A DNA stretch of 64,000 nt from Burkholderiales bacterium (lineage in GTDB: Bacteria > Pseudomonadota > Gammaproteobacteria > Burkholderiales > Burkholderiaceae_F). Under the pieces are notes generated by a model. The model worked only from the letters and a program-made list of their open reading frames with translations, ran no database searches and was not told where the DNA came from. The stretch lies in assembly GCA_016716275.1 (NCBI GenBank), contig JADJWR010000004.1, forward strand, positions 62,001 through 126,000, in the 5' to 3' direction. Of the stretch, positions 1-10,645 are shown piece by piece. The position numbers were made by a program, and so were the translations under genes. Position 1 is the first letter of the stretch, and each line of letters begins with the position of its first letter.

Positions 1-237
1 CTCGAGCGTCACGGGGTCGCGCCGTGGACCGAACTGCCGCTGTATGCCGGCGAGGGCGGTCGCGGCCTGAACGAGGTCAGCCTCGCCCGGGCGTTGTCCG
101 ACGGCCTGCGGCTGCGGCCGATCGGCGAGACATGCGTCGATACGGCGCGCTGGGCGGGTGACGCGCCGCTGCCGGAGGGCATCGGGCTGGATGGCAAGCG
201 CGAGGCCGAGCTACTTCGCGCCTGGCAGGCTCGCTGA
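1..237 (+). CDS. NAD-dependent epimerase/dehydratase-like protein, C-terminal part (5' truncated)
   Basis: The frame is open from the first base of the window to TGA at 235-237, giving 78 codons of a gene that starts outside. The tail contains a PWTELPLY segment, a run in which a residue stretch is followed by 'ALSDGLRLRPIGET', and a final 'GKREAELLRAW' block. This arrangement is what I know from the C-termini of SDR-type NAD-dependent epimerases/reductases, where the substrate-binding domain ends this way. The Rossmann domain and catalytic YxxxK lie outside the window, so substrate and reaction cannot be assigned. It is followed by about 220 bases without a gene before the cold-shock gene. 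Confidence 0.6.
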   Translation, partial: LERHGVAPWTELPLYAGEGGRGLNEVSLARALSDGLRLRPIGETCVDTARWAGDAPLPEGIGLDGKREAELLRAWQAR

Positions 238-460
238 GCATCGCGCCTGCTGCGCCGCGGCAGCGGTCGGGGGTAGCTTTCTTGCCGATGTTCGGGTAGC
301 TTCATCGGCGCAGTCGATTCTTGCGTCGCCCAGTACGGTCCTTGCTGCCCCATCTGCATTCGCTTCCCGCAGTTCCTGTCGCAGTCATTCCCCAGCGAAT
401 CCGCACCTATCGCCCTGCGCGCCGCGGGCGCATCCCGCGTTTATCGAGAGTGAGTCAGTC

Positions 461-667
461 ATGCCGACAGGCACTGTGAAATGGTTCAACGAGACAAAGG
501 GCTTCGGCTTCATCAAGCCCGATGACGGTGGCGCAGACCTTTTCGCGCACTACAGCGGCATCAAGTCCAAGGGCTTCCGCACGCTGAAGGAGAACCAGCG
601 GGTCGAGTACCAGGTGCAGCAGGGCCAGAAGGGTCCGCAGGCCGTCGAGATCGTGCCGCTGGGCTGA
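461..667 (+). CDS. Cold-shock domain protein (CspA family)
   Basis: A 68-residue single cold-shock domain, the normal size for CspA-type RNA chaperones that bind single-stranded RNA/DNA in the cytoplasm. The N-terminus MPTGTVKWFNETKGFGFI contains the RNP1-like KGFGFI and is followed by DLFAHYSGI (RNP2-like F-A-H). A longer in-frame extension to 158 exists but is not conserved in character, so the ATG at 461 is chosen. The 223 bases upstream hold no gene; csp genes usually carry a long structured 5' leader and this stretch may be one, though I cannot identify the fold. A strong terminator follows 23 bases after the stop. Confidence 0.93.
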   Translation: MPTGTVKWFNETKGFGFIKPDDGGADLFAHYSGIKSKGFRTLKENQRVEYQVQQGQKGPQAVEIVPLG

Positions 668-690
668 TCGCGTCGTTTCCGTTTCACCAG

Positions 691-718
691 GGCCGGCTCG
701 TCGAGCCGGCCTTTTTTT
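691..718 (+). terminator. Rho-independent terminator after csp gene
   Basis: A perfect 10-bp stem (691-700 with 702-711, GGCCGGCTCG and its complement) with a minimal loop is followed by seven T residues at 712-718. Confidence 0.9.
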
Positions 719-942
719 GCCGCTCGTTCCGGCCCGGCCGGCGTGCCCTTTGTGCGCGGCTCGGCAGGCAGACGCGCGTGCTGCTGATCGGCGTCAAAGG
801 CTTGCCGACCTCGCGGCGGCTAGGCTGCCTGAGTGCGGCAGTAAACTGAATTGGCGGGCGTGCGGCGCAGTCCCCGCGGCGGCAATTTCCTGATGACACG
901 GCCGGCACCATGGCACGGGCGCCGGCCAGGAGACACAAGAAA

Positions 943-2778
<1,836 letters not shown>

Positions 2779-2879
2779 GGCCATCGCCTGCATCGGGCGG
2801 CGGCACGGGCGCGGCAGCCGGCAGGAGCCGGCTGCCGCCTGCTTTTGATGACCCGCGCGATCGCGGGCAGGAGCTTGCG

Positions 2880-4005
2880 GTGGCGCTGATCAACTACATC
2901 ACGCAGGTCCAGTTCGACTTCGGCGCGCTGGCGGGCGTGCGCGCCGAGTGCGCGCGCGTGGGCATCGGGCGGCCGCTGATCTGCACCGATCGCGGCATCG
3001 TCGCTGCCGGGCTGCTGCAACGGCTGGTCTCGGCGCTCGGCGACGTCCCGTCGTTCGTCTACGACGGTACGCCGGCCAACCCGACCGAAGCCGCCGTGCG
3101 CCAGGCGGTGGTCGCCTACCGGCAGCACCACGCCGACGGTCTGATCGCGCCAGGGTGGTGGCTCGTCGATCGACCTGGCCAAGGGGGTCGCCATCGCTGC
3201 CACGCACGACGGTCCGCTGACGCACTACGCGACGATCGAAGGGGGCAGCCCGCGCATTGGTGCCGGCGTGGCGCCGCTGATCGCAATTCCCACCACCGCC
3301 GGCACGGGCAGCGAGGTTGCGCGCGGCGCCATCATCATCGTCGACGACGGCCGCAAGCTCGGTTTCCACTCATGGCACCTGGTGCCCAAGGTGGCGATCT
3401 GCGATCCGGAGCTCACCCTGGGCCTGCCGCCCGGCCTGACCGCGGCGACCGGCATGGATGCGATGGCCCACTGCGTCGAGACCTACCTGTCGAAGGCAGT
3501 CAACCCGCCGGCCGACGCGATTGCCTTCGACGGGCTGCGCCGGGCGAGTCGCTTCATCGAGCGCGCCGTGCGCGACGGCAGCGACCGCGAGGCGCGCTGG
3601 CAGATGATGAGCGCTTCGATGCAGGGGGCGATGGCCTTCCAGAAGGGGCTCGGTGCCGTGCATTCGCTGTCACATGCGCTCGGCGCGCTGCCGGTGCGGC
3701 CGCACCACGGCACGCTCAACGCAGTGCTGCTACCGGAAGTGGTGAAGTTCAACGAAGCCGCGGTGCCCGGCAAGGTGCACGACGTCGCCGAGGTGTTCGG
3801 CGCTTCCGGCGGCGCCGGTCTCGCCGACGCGCTGCGGGAGCTAAACCGGCGGATCGGGCTTCCCTCGGGGCTCGGCGCGATGGGCATTGCCGCGGAGACC
3901 TTCCCGGCAGTGATCGCCAACGCCTTGAAGGATCACTGCCACACGACCAATCCGCGACAGGCGTCGGCCGACGACTACCGGCGCATCCTCGAGGCCAGCG
4001 CCTGA
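2880..4005 (+). pseudogene. Iron-containing (group III) alcohol dehydrogenase, frameshifted near 3150
   Basis: Begins at GTG 2880 behind AGGAG (2869-2873). The first about 90 codons read normally (ending DGLIA), then the frame is lost. From about 3154 the next frame continues exactly where a Fe-ADH should: GGGSSIDLAKG (nucleotide-binding), PTTAGTGSE, GMDAMAHCVE and HSLSHALG...HHG, which carry metal-ligand histidines, to TGA at 4003-4005. Corrected length is about 375 residues, normal for NAD(P)-dependent Fe-ADHs. Four bases (CCAG, 3150-3153) stand where three are expected, so a single-base insertion explains the break. This may be a true mutation or an assembly error. Otherwise a truncated product could start at ATG 3268, but it would lack the Rossmann half. 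Confidence 0.82.
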
Positions 4006-4266
4006 CTTGGCGTGGTGGCAGCGGCAGCGGCAGCGGCGCGCCGACGGGCGGGCGGGAGGCTACCTTGGTCGTTTGGCGGCTTGTGGTGGCCCGGCCTCGG
4101 GCCGACACTGCAAGGCGAAACTGTCTTGGTCGGGCTGCATGAGCTTCGTGCCCAGACCCGCCGAGGGTCTATCGGGACGCTGGAATTGCGCTCGGCACGG
4201 GGATAGATAGCGGCAAAGGGCATCACGGGTTCAATGACCGAGGAAGCATAAGAAGCATTGCGGAAC

Positions 4267-5727
4267 ATGGGTTCCAACGAAAGTAAGCACTCGCACGTCG
4301 AATTTGGGACCACCCGCAGTCGCTGGGACCCCGATGCCGGCGCCGATTTCGCGATCACTACGGTCAACGTGCCGGACCGCCTGGATGCCCAGGAAGTCCG
4401 CGCTCGCGCTTCAGTCGATTCCGGTCCGCCCTCGGTCCGGCGCTTTCATCGCGACGACCTCCGCCGTGTGATCGGTTGGTTGCTCGGACTGGCGGTGCTC
4501 GGCGGCATCGTCTGGGCAGGCGCGCGGCTGGCCGGGCCGGTGCGCGCGGCGATTTCACCGAAAGGCGTCGAGTCGCAGATCGGCGACGCCTTGGGCTTCC
4601 CGGTGTCGGTCCGCGCGACCGAGCTGCGGCTCCTGCCGTCGCCGCGGCTCGTGGTCAGCGACGTGATTGGACAGGGGGGGCTTCGCCTGCCCGAGATTTC
4701 GGTCAACTTCAACTGGCGCGATGCCCTGCACGGCCTGCGGTCGTCGAACTGGGTCCTCGGCGAGGCGCGCGTTGCCCCGACCGAACTGACCGGCGAACAG
4801 GCACTGAAGCTCCTGCAGGCGGTGCGGCGGGCCAGTCGGCTGTCGGCCGCGGTTTCGACCATTCGCTTCGAATCTGTTGCCTTTCCTGACCTCGTTCTGA
4901 TGCCGGGGCGCTACGAAGTCGTCGTGCGGCGCGGCGTCGGTCAACGCGAGTTCGATGCCGTCACAGCCAGTCGACTCGATGCCCGCGGGCAGACGGAGTT
5001 CGAGATCAAGCCGCCGATGTCGCCCGACGGGAAGGCGGAGTTCAGGCTCTTCGCCAGCCAGTGGCAGGCGGGCGTTGGCCCGGCCGTGGTCTGGAGCGAA
5101 GCGACGGCACAGGGTGACTTCAGCGCCGGCCGGTTGCAGGTCGAGTCGTTCAGCGTCGGCGCCCGCTTCGGCAACCTGAATGGCTCGGCGCTGGTGGAAC
5201 AGGACGGACAAGGCTGGCGATTGACCGGTACGGCGCGCAGCGCCGACGTCGCCATCGAGGAACTGATTCGTTACCTGGCCTCGCCGGCGGGGGCCGACGC
5301 GCCGGCGGAGAGCACCGCGTCGACGCCGTTCCGCGGCATCGCAAAGATCGACCTGGCCCTGGCCGGCGCGGGAACGACGGCGGCCGAGGCGCTGCGGCGG
5401 GCGGTCGCATCCGGTCCGGTGTCGGTCAGCGGCGCCACTTGGGCCGGCATGAACCTCGGGCTGGCGGCGACGCAAGGCAGCGCGATCGGAGCCGGCGGCA
5501 TGACACGGCTGACTGACCTCGACTTGGTTGCCACGGGATCGGCCGACGGCCTGGTGGTGCGGAATCTGGCAGGCCGTGCCGGCAGCCTGCGCGTGCGGGG
5601 CGGATTCAGTGTCGACCGGCAACTGCAGTTGCGCGGCGCGATCCGCAGTGAGGTCGCTTCGCCGCGCGGCGTCGCCGGGGTCGACATCCGGCTCGGCGGA
5701 ACGGTTTCGGCGCCGACTTATCAGTGA
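4267..5727 (+). CDS. AsmA-like inner-membrane-anchored protein
   Basis: A 486-residue protein with a hydrophilic cytoplasmic N-terminus (about 70 residues), one transmembrane segment (VIGWLLGLAVLGGIVWAGA, about 72-90) and a long periplasmic beta-rich region. The segment just after the membrane anchor (IGDALGFPVSVRATELRLLPSPRLVVSDV) resembles the start of AsmA/YicH-type domains, which belong to a superfamily of bridge-like lipid-handling proteins. The C-terminus has further AsmA-like stretches (LVVRNLAGRAGSLRVRGGF). The ATG at 4267 is preferred over TTG 4258. The exact family member and cargo cannot be told from sequence. It ends 38 bases before the first parS site. Confidence 0.6.
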   Translation: MGSNESKHSHVEFGTTRSRWDPDAGADFAITTVNVPDRLDAQEVRARASVDSGPPSVRRFHRDDLRRVIGWLLGLAVLGGIVWAGARLAGPVRAAISPKGVESQIGDALGFPVSVRATELRLLPSPRLVVSDVIGQGGLRLPEISVNFNWRDALHGLRSSNWVLGEARVAPTELTGEQALKLLQAVRRASRLSAAVSTIRFESVAFPDLVLMPGRYEVVVRRGVGQREFDAVTASRLDARGQTEFEIKPPMSPDGKAEFRLFASQWQAGVGPAVVWSEATAQGDFSAGRLQVESFSVGARFGNLNGSALVEQDGQGWRLTGTARSADVAIEELIRYLASPAGADAPAESTASTPFRGIAKIDLALAGAGTTAAEALRRAVASGPVSVSGATWAGMNLGLAATQGSAIGAGGMTRLTDLDLVATGSADGLVVRNLAGRAGSLRVRGGFSVDRQLQLRGAIRSEVASPRGVAGVDIRLGGTVSAPTYQ

Positions 5728-5765
5728 CTGGCGGGCGCGGGGAACACCGGGCGGCGTCAGCCGGG

Positions 5766-5781
5766 TGTTCCACGTGAAACC
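5766..5781. promoter_or_regulatory. parS centromere site 1
   Basis: TGTTCCACGTGAAACC matches the widely conserved ParB-binding consensus TGTTTCACGTGAAACA at 14 of 16 positions. It is separated by 10 bp from a second, better site, and parA/parB lie 4 kb downstream. Confidence 0.9.
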
Positions 5782-5791
5782 GGCCTTCCGC

Positions 5792-5807
5792 CGTTTCACG
5801 TGAAACA
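5792..5807. promoter_or_regulatory. parS centromere site 2
   Basis: CGTTTCACGTGAAACA matches the ParB-binding consensus at 15 of 16 positions, with a perfect GTTTCACGTGAAAC palindromic core. Centre-to-centre distance to site 1 is 26 bp, about two and a half helical turns. Confidence 0.93.
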
Positions 5808-5863
5808 CCGATTCGGCCGGCGCCCGCCCGAGGGGCAACCGGGGCGCCCGCGCTGCCGCTTCT

Positions 5864-5869
5864 TATAAT
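5864..5869 (+). promoter_or_regulatory. Candidate -10 element of mnmG promoter
   Basis: A perfect TATAAT hexamer 32 bases before the mnmG start, in otherwise GC-rich DNA. No good -35 hexamer is visible 16-18 bases upstream, so the call rests on the -10 alone. Confidence 0.5.
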
Positions 5870-5901
5870 TCGCCCCCTTCGCCTGAGGCGCGCCTGCCGC
5901 C

Positions 5902-7845
5902 ATGCTTTACCCAGCCTCGTTCGACGTGATCGTCATCGGCGGTGGACATGCCGGGACGGAGGCCGCCCTCGCCGCGGCACGCATCGGCGCTTCGACCCTG
6001 CTGCTGACGCACAGCATCGAGACGCTGGGGCAGATGTCCTGCAACCCTTCGATCGGCGGCATCGGCAAGGGCCACCTGGTCAAGGAGGTCGACGCGCTGG
6101 GCGGAGCGATGGCGGCGGCGACCGACGAGGCCGGCATCCAGTTCCGCATCCTCAACCGATCGAAAGGGCCGGCAGTGCGGGCTACCCGCGCACAGGCCGA
6201 CCGAGTCCTGTACCGGCAGGCAATCCGCCGGCGGCTGGAGAACCAGCCGAACCTGCTGCTTTTCCAGCAGGCCGTCGACGACCTGCTGCTCGAGGGAGAG
6301 GGGGTCGTCGGGGCGGTGACGCAGTCCGGCATCCGCTTCCGCGGCCGCGCGGTCGTGCTGACCGCCGGGACCTTCCTCAACGGCCTGGTCCACATCGGGC
6401 TGCAGAGCTACGGCGCCGGGCGTGCTGGCGATCCTCCGTCGATTTCATTGGCCGCGCGGCTGCGCGAGCTGAAGCTGCCGCAGGGCAGGCTGAAGACCGG
6501 AACGCCGCCGAGGATCGACGGCCGGACGATCGACTTCGGTCGCTGCACGGAGCAGCCCGGCGACCTCGACCCGCTCCCGGTGTTCTCGTTCCTCGGTTCG
6601 GCGGAGCAGCATCCGCGCCAGGTGCCGTGCTGGATAACGCACACCAACGCGCGCACGCACGACGTGATCCGCGCCAATCTCGACCGTTCGCCGATGTACT
6701 CAGGAGTGATCGAGGGCGTCGGTCCGCGCTATTGCCCGTCGATCGAGGACAAGGTTCACCGCTTTGCCGGCAAGGACAGCCACCAGATCTTTCTCGAGCC
6801 GGAAGGGCTGCAGACGCACGAGTTCTATCCGAACGGCATCTCGACCAGCCTGCCTTTCGACGTCCAGGTCGAGATCGTCCGTTCGATGAAGGGGCTGGAG
6901 AGCGCGCACATCCTGCGGCCGGGCTACGCGATCGAATACGATTACTTCGACCCGCGGGCCTTGAGAAGCTCGCTCGAAACGAAGGCGATCGCCGGGCTGT
7001 ACTTCGCCGGCCAGATCAACGGCACCACCGGTTACGAGGAAGCGGCCGCCCAGGGCCTGCTGGCCGGCCTCAACGCGGCGCGCCAGGTCCAGGGCCGCGA
7101 TCCGTGGTCGCCGCGCCGCGACCAGGCCTATATCGGCGTGCTGGTCGACGACCTGATCAGCCGCGGCGTGGCCGAGCCATATCGCATGTTCACCAGCCGT
7201 GCCGAGTACCGGCTGAGCCTGCGCGAGGACAACGCCGACCTGCGGTTGACCGAGATCGGCAGGAACCTGGGCTGTGTCGATGACAGGCGCTGGGACGCCT
7301 TTTGCCGCAAGCGCGACGCAGTCGAGCGCGAACTGCAGCGGCTGGGTTCGACTTGGGTCAACCCGCGGCTCGTCGCGCCTGCCGAAGCCGAGCGGGTTGT
7401 TGGAAGGGCGATTGAGCGTGAGTACACACTTTCTGATCTTCTCAGGCGGCCAGGCGTTTCGTACGAGGCGCTGCTATCGTTAGTGAGTGCTGACCAACAG
7501 CCGATCGGCGGGCCGCCGGTCGATGGGGCGAACGCCCCCCAGGTGGCAGAACAGGTCGAGATTGCCACCAAGTACGCCGGCTACATCGCCCGCCAGCGCG
7601 ACGAAGTGGCGCGCCACGAAGCGCACGAATCGACGCGGATTCCCGCCGGCCTCGATTACGGCGAGGTGACCGGCCTGTCGATCGAGGTACGGCAGAAACT
7701 GGCCGCCGCGCGTCCCGAGACCGTTGGCCAGGCATCGCGTATCTCCGGCGTGACCCCCGCCGCGATCTCGCTGCTCCTGGTGCACCTGAAGCGGCGATCG
7801 AAGGGCAGTGCGCCGGCCGCCGCGGGCGATCAGCTTGCCGCCTGA
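5902..7845 (+). CDS. mnmG: tRNA uridine-5-carboxymethylaminomethyl modification enzyme MnmG (GidA)
   Basis: A 647-residue FAD protein; with MnmE it installs the (carboxymethyl)aminomethyl group on U34 of several tRNAs. The FAD-binding GGGHAGTEAA is at residues 13-22, followed by MSCNPSIGGIGKGHLVKE and the conserved GRLKTGTPPRIDGRTIDF region; the C-terminal half keeps the family signature (GQINGTTGYEEAAAQG). Length is normal (about 630-650). It is followed with overlap by rsmG, the classic gidA-gidB pair, and two parS sites lie directly upstream, which is usual for a replication-origin-proximal position. Confidence 0.97.
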   Translation: MLYPASFDVIVIGGGHAGTEAALAAARIGASTLLLTHSIETLGQMSCNPSIGGIGKGHLVKEVDALGGAMAAATDEAGIQFRILNRSKGPAVRATRAQADRVLYRQAIRRRLENQPNLLLFQQAVDDLLLEGEGVVGAVTQSGIRFRGRAVVLTAGTFLNGLVHIGLQSYGAGRAGDPPSISLAARLRELKLPQGRLKTGTPPRIDGRTIDFGRCTEQPGDLDPLPVFSFLGSAEQHPRQVPCWITHTNARTHDVIRANLDRSPMYSGVIEGVGPRYCPSIEDKVHRFAGKDSHQIFLEPEGLQTHEFYPNGISTSLPFDVQVEIVRSMKGLESAHILRPGYAIEYDYFDPRALRSSLETKAIAGLYFAGQINGTTGYEEAAAQGLLAGLNAARQVQGRDPWSPRRDQAYIGVLVDDLISRGVAEPYRMFTSRAEYRLSLREDNADLRLTEIGRNLGCVDDRRWDAFCRKRDAVERELQRLGSTWVNPRLVAPAEAERVVGRAIEREYTLSDLLRRPGVSYEALLSLVSADQQPIGGPPVDGANAPQVAEQVEIATKYAGYIARQRDEVARHEAHESTRIPAGLDYGEVTGLSIEVRQKLAAARPETVGQASRISGVTPAAISLLLVHLKRRSKGSAPAAAGDQLAA

Positions 7846-8479
7846 GCCGACTGCCGAGGCGGTCGGCTCAGGCGCGGCGCTGCTCGGTGTCGCCCTGACC
7901 GCGGCACAGCGCGAACAGCTGCTCGCCTATGCGCGCCTGCTCGTCCGCTGGAACGCGACGCACAACCTGACCGCGATTCGCGGCGGCGAACAGTTGCTGA
8001 CGCACCATCTGCTCGATTCGCTGGCGCTGGTGCCGCACTTCCTGCGCGTCACGCAAGGCGGGGCCGCACGCGCGCTCGATGTCGGCAGTGGCGGCGGCCT
8101 GCCGGGGATGGTGCTGGCGATTGCCGTGCCGCAGGCGCGCCTGATGCTCGTCGATGCCGTGCAGAAGAAGTGCGCCTTCCTGGTCCAGGCGCGGCTCGAA
8201 CTGCGGCTCGGCAATGTCGAGGTCGCGCACGCGCGCGTCGAGGCGCTGCGTGCGCCGCCTTTCGACGTGATCGTTTCGCGCGCGCTGGCGACGCTTGCCC
8301 AGTTCACCGACTGGACCCGCCACCTGCTGAAAGCCGGCGGCTGCTGGCTGGCGATGAAGGGCAGGCTGCCGACCGACGAACTGGCCGCCCTGCCGCCGCA
8401 GGTGCGGGCGACCGTCGTGCCACTGTCGGTGCCGGGCCTCGACGAACAACGGCACCTGATCGAAATGAGGACGACATGA
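7808..8479 (+). CDS. rsmG: 16S rRNA (guanine527-N7)-methyltransferase RsmG (GidB)
   Basis: A 223-residue SAM-dependent methyltransferase that modifies G527 of 16S rRNA. The SAM-binding motif LDVGSGGGLPGMVLAI is present, preceded by the family's RWNATHNLTAI and HHLLDSLAL blocks. The GTG at 7808 (AAGGG immediately before) makes the gene overlap mnmG by 38 bases; an in-frame TTG at 7835 is an alternative. Its TGA overlaps the ATG of the next lipocalin gene, indicating translational coupling in an mnmG-rsmG-blc unit. Confidence 0.95.
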   Translation: MRRPPRAISLPPEPTAEAVGSGAALLGVALTAAQREQLLAYARLLVRWNATHNLTAIRGGEQLLTHHLLDSLALVPHFLRVTQGGAARALDVGSGGGLPGMVLAIAVPQARLMLVDAVQKKCAFLVQARLELRLGNVEVAHARVEALRAPPFDVIVSRALATLAQFTDWTRHLLKAGGCWLAMKGRLPTDELAALPPQVRATVVPLSVPGLDEQRHLIEMRTT

Positions 8480-9015
8480 CCAAGGGCTGGATTGCGCTTG
8501 TCCTGGCGGCGCTCGCCTCCGCCTGCAGCACGCCGGGACTGCCGCCGCCGCAGACCGTATCGCGGGTCGACCTCGAGCGCTACGCCGGCAGGTGGCACGA
8601 GGTCGCCCACTATCCGAACCGCTTCCAGCGGGACTGCGTGGCCGACACCACCGCCAGCTACACGCCGCTTGCCGACGGCCGGATCGGTGTGCGCAACAGC
8701 TGCCGCCGCGCCGACGGCAGCGAGATGGCCGTCGAAGGCGTTGCCGAAGTCGTCGAGCCGGCGACCAACGCCAAGCTGAAGGTCAGCTTCCTGCCGGCCT
8801 GGCTGCGCTGGACCGGCATCGGCCGCGGCGATTACTGGCTGCTTTATCTGTCGCAGGATTATCGGCTGGCGATCGTCGGCGAGCCGAGCCGCGAGTACCT
8901 GTGGATCCTGGCCCGCACGCCGACGCTGGCCGAAGGCGAGTACCAGGCGCTGATGCCGGTGATCCGGGCCGCCGGCTACGACCCGCAGCGGCTGCGCCGC
9001 GCGACTGCGCGCTGA
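8476..9015 (+). CDS. Lipocalin-family outer-membrane lipoprotein (Blc-like)
   Basis: A 179-residue protein with an export signal whose lipobox-like ALASAC puts the modified cysteine at about residue 17. The lipocalin GxW signature is in YAGRWHEVAHYPNRFQ, and the strand pattern continues to YLWILARTPTL, which matches bacterial lipocalin Blc. Family members bind lipids or fatty acids at the outer membrane, often under membrane stress. Start ATG overlaps the rsmG stop by four bases (ATGA). Confidence 0.87.
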   Translation: MTKGWIALVLAALASACSTPGLPPPQTVSRVDLERYAGRWHEVAHYPNRFQRDCVADTTASYTPLADGRIGVRNSCRRADGSEMAVEGVAEVVEPATNAKLKVSFLPAWLRWTGIGRGDYWLLYLSQDYRLAIVGEPSREYLWILARTPTLAEGEYQALMPVIRAAGYDPQRLRRATAR

Positions 9016-9024
9016 GCGCGGTGC

Positions 9025-9441
9025 TCAGCTGGCATCCGGCGCCGGTGGCTGCGCGTAGCGCTGGTCGACCTCCACCTGCAGGCCGATCGCCACCCGGTTG
9101 GTCAGGCTCGCCAGGTAGACGACCTGCATCAGTTCGCTGAACATCGCCTCGCTCATGCCCTTGGCGCGCGCCGACGCCGTGTGCGTGTGCAGGCAGTAGC
9201 TGCAGTTGTTGGCCGCCGAGACCGCGACATAGACGAGCTCCTTGGTCAGCGCGTCGAGCGCGCCCGGCGCCATCACGCGCTTGGCCTCGTTCCAGGTGGC
9301 TTCCAGTTGCGCCGGGTCGTTGGCCAGCGCGCGCCAGATGTCGTTGACGTAGTCGGTGCCGCGCGTGGCGCGGATGTCGTCGAACACCGCGCGTGCGCGC
9401 GCCGAGGCCTGTTGGTCGGTCAGCAGGGGCAGCAGGGCCAT
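9025..9441 (-). CDS. Carboxymuconolactone decarboxylase/AhpD-like family protein
   Basis: A 138-residue protein with the AhpD-type motif NNCSYCLHTH (Cys80, Cys83, His87), a redox CxxC plus histidine typical of alkylhydroperoxidase-like members rather than of true carboxymuconolactone decarboxylases. These small helical proteins form oligomers and are thought to act in peroxide or thiol redox reactions. Longer in-frame upstream sequence exists, but MALLPLL at 9441 is the natural start. It converges with the lipocalin gene (9-base gap) and diverges from parA, 250 bases away. Substrate unknown. Confidence 0.83.
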   Translation of the reverse strand: MALLPLLTDQQASARARAVFDDIRATRGTDYVNDIWRALANDPAQLEATWNEAKRVMAPGALDALTKELVYVAVSAANNCSYCLHTHTASARAKGMSEAMFSELMQVVYLASLTNRVAIGLQVEVDQRYAQPPAPDAS

Positions 9442-9691
9442 GGTGATCCTCGATCGAACCGGGTTTGCGGCCGCTCCGCGGCAGCCGACGGCGATGATGC
9501 CGCGGATCGCGCCCGACCGCGCTGCCGACGGGGCGAAGGTCGCAACCGTAGAATGGCGCGCTCCGCCTTCGTCCAGCCCAGCGCTTCGCCGCCTTCCGTG
9601 TCCGGCCTCGTCGCTTTTCCAACTTCCACCGCCGCGCCGGCGGCGAACGCGCCGTGCCGGCCGCCGCGGCGGCCGGCAGCGCCCTGACGCC

Positions 9692-10462
9692 GTGGCACGC
9701 ATCTTCTGCATCGCCAACCAGAAAGGCGGCGTCGGCAAGACCACCACCGCGGTCAACCTGGCCGCCGGCCTGGCCGCGCAGTCGCAGCGGGTGCTGCTGA
9801 TCGACCTCGATCCGCAGGGCAACGCCACCATGGGCAGCGGCATCGACAAGCGGCAACTGGCGCGCTCGGTCTACCAGGTGCTGCTGGGCACCGCCGTGGC
9901 GCGCGCCGTCATCAGCCGCTCCGCAGCGGGCGGCTACGACCTGCTGCCGGCCAATCGCGAGCTGGCCGGCGCGGAGGTCGACCTGGTCGATCTCGACGAT
10001 CGCGAGCGCCGCCTGAAGCAGGCGCTGGCCGCGGTCGAGGCCGACTACGACTTCGTCCTGATCGACTGTCCGCCTTCGCTGAGCCTGCTGACCATCAACG
10101 GCCTGTGCTGCGCGCATGGCGTGGTCATCCCGATGCAGTGCGAGTACTTCGCGCTCGAGGGGCTGACCGACCTGGTCAACACGATCAAGCGGGTGCACGC
10201 CAACCTGAATCCGGGGCTGAAGATCATCGGCCTGCTGCGGGTGATGTTCGACCCGCGCATGACGCTGCAGCAGCAGGTCTCGGCGCAGCTCGAATCGCAC
10301 TTCGGCGACAAGGTGTTCCGCACCATCATCCCGCGCAACATCCGCCTGGCCGAGGCGCCGAGCCACGGCGTGCCCGGCGTTGCCTACGACCCGGCGGCCA
10401 AGGGCGCGCAGGCATACCTCGCCTTCGGCGCCGAGATGGTCGAGCGCATGAAGACGCTCTAG
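9692..10462 (+). CDS. parA: Chromosome partitioning ATPase ParA (Soj)
   Basis: A 256-residue Walker-type ATPase that moves ParB-parS complexes to segregate the origin. The deviant Walker A KGGVGKTT is at residues 11-18, followed by LLIDLDPQGNAT (A') and LIDCPPSLSLL (Walker B). The GTG at 9692 is chosen because it starts exactly at the conserved ARIFCIANQKGG; the open frame upstream to 9356 is GC-driven. parB follows after about 180 bases, and two parS sites lie 4 kb upstream. Confidence 0.96.
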   Translation: MARIFCIANQKGGVGKTTTAVNLAAGLAAQSQRVLLIDLDPQGNATMGSGIDKRQLARSVYQVLLGTAVARAVISRSAAGGYDLLPANRELAGAEVDLVDLDDRERRLKQALAAVEADYDFVLIDCPPSLSLLTINGLCCAHGVVIPMQCEYFALEGLTDLVNTIKRVHANLNPGLKIIGLLRVMFDPRMTLQQQVSAQLESHFGDKVFRTIIPRNIRLAEAPSHGVPGVAYDPAAKGAQAYLAFGAEMVERMKTL

Positions 10463-10645
10463 CGAACGATGCAGGAAAGGGGGCGGAGCGCCTCGGGCGG
10501 CAGTGGCGCCGGCGCGCAACCGCGGCCGATAACATCGCGGCGCGGCGGCGCTGCCGCAAGCCCGGTTTGATCGACCGCTACGTGTACTGGTATCGGGTCG
10601 AGCCGGGAGAAGGGCGTTTGCCGGCTGCCTGAAGGGGGCCCATTG

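Noticed and set aside
4006..4266. Small ORFs between Fe-ADH and the AsmA-like gene
   Set aside because: The frames at 4007-4210 and 4012-4206 lack ribosome sites and any coding signal.
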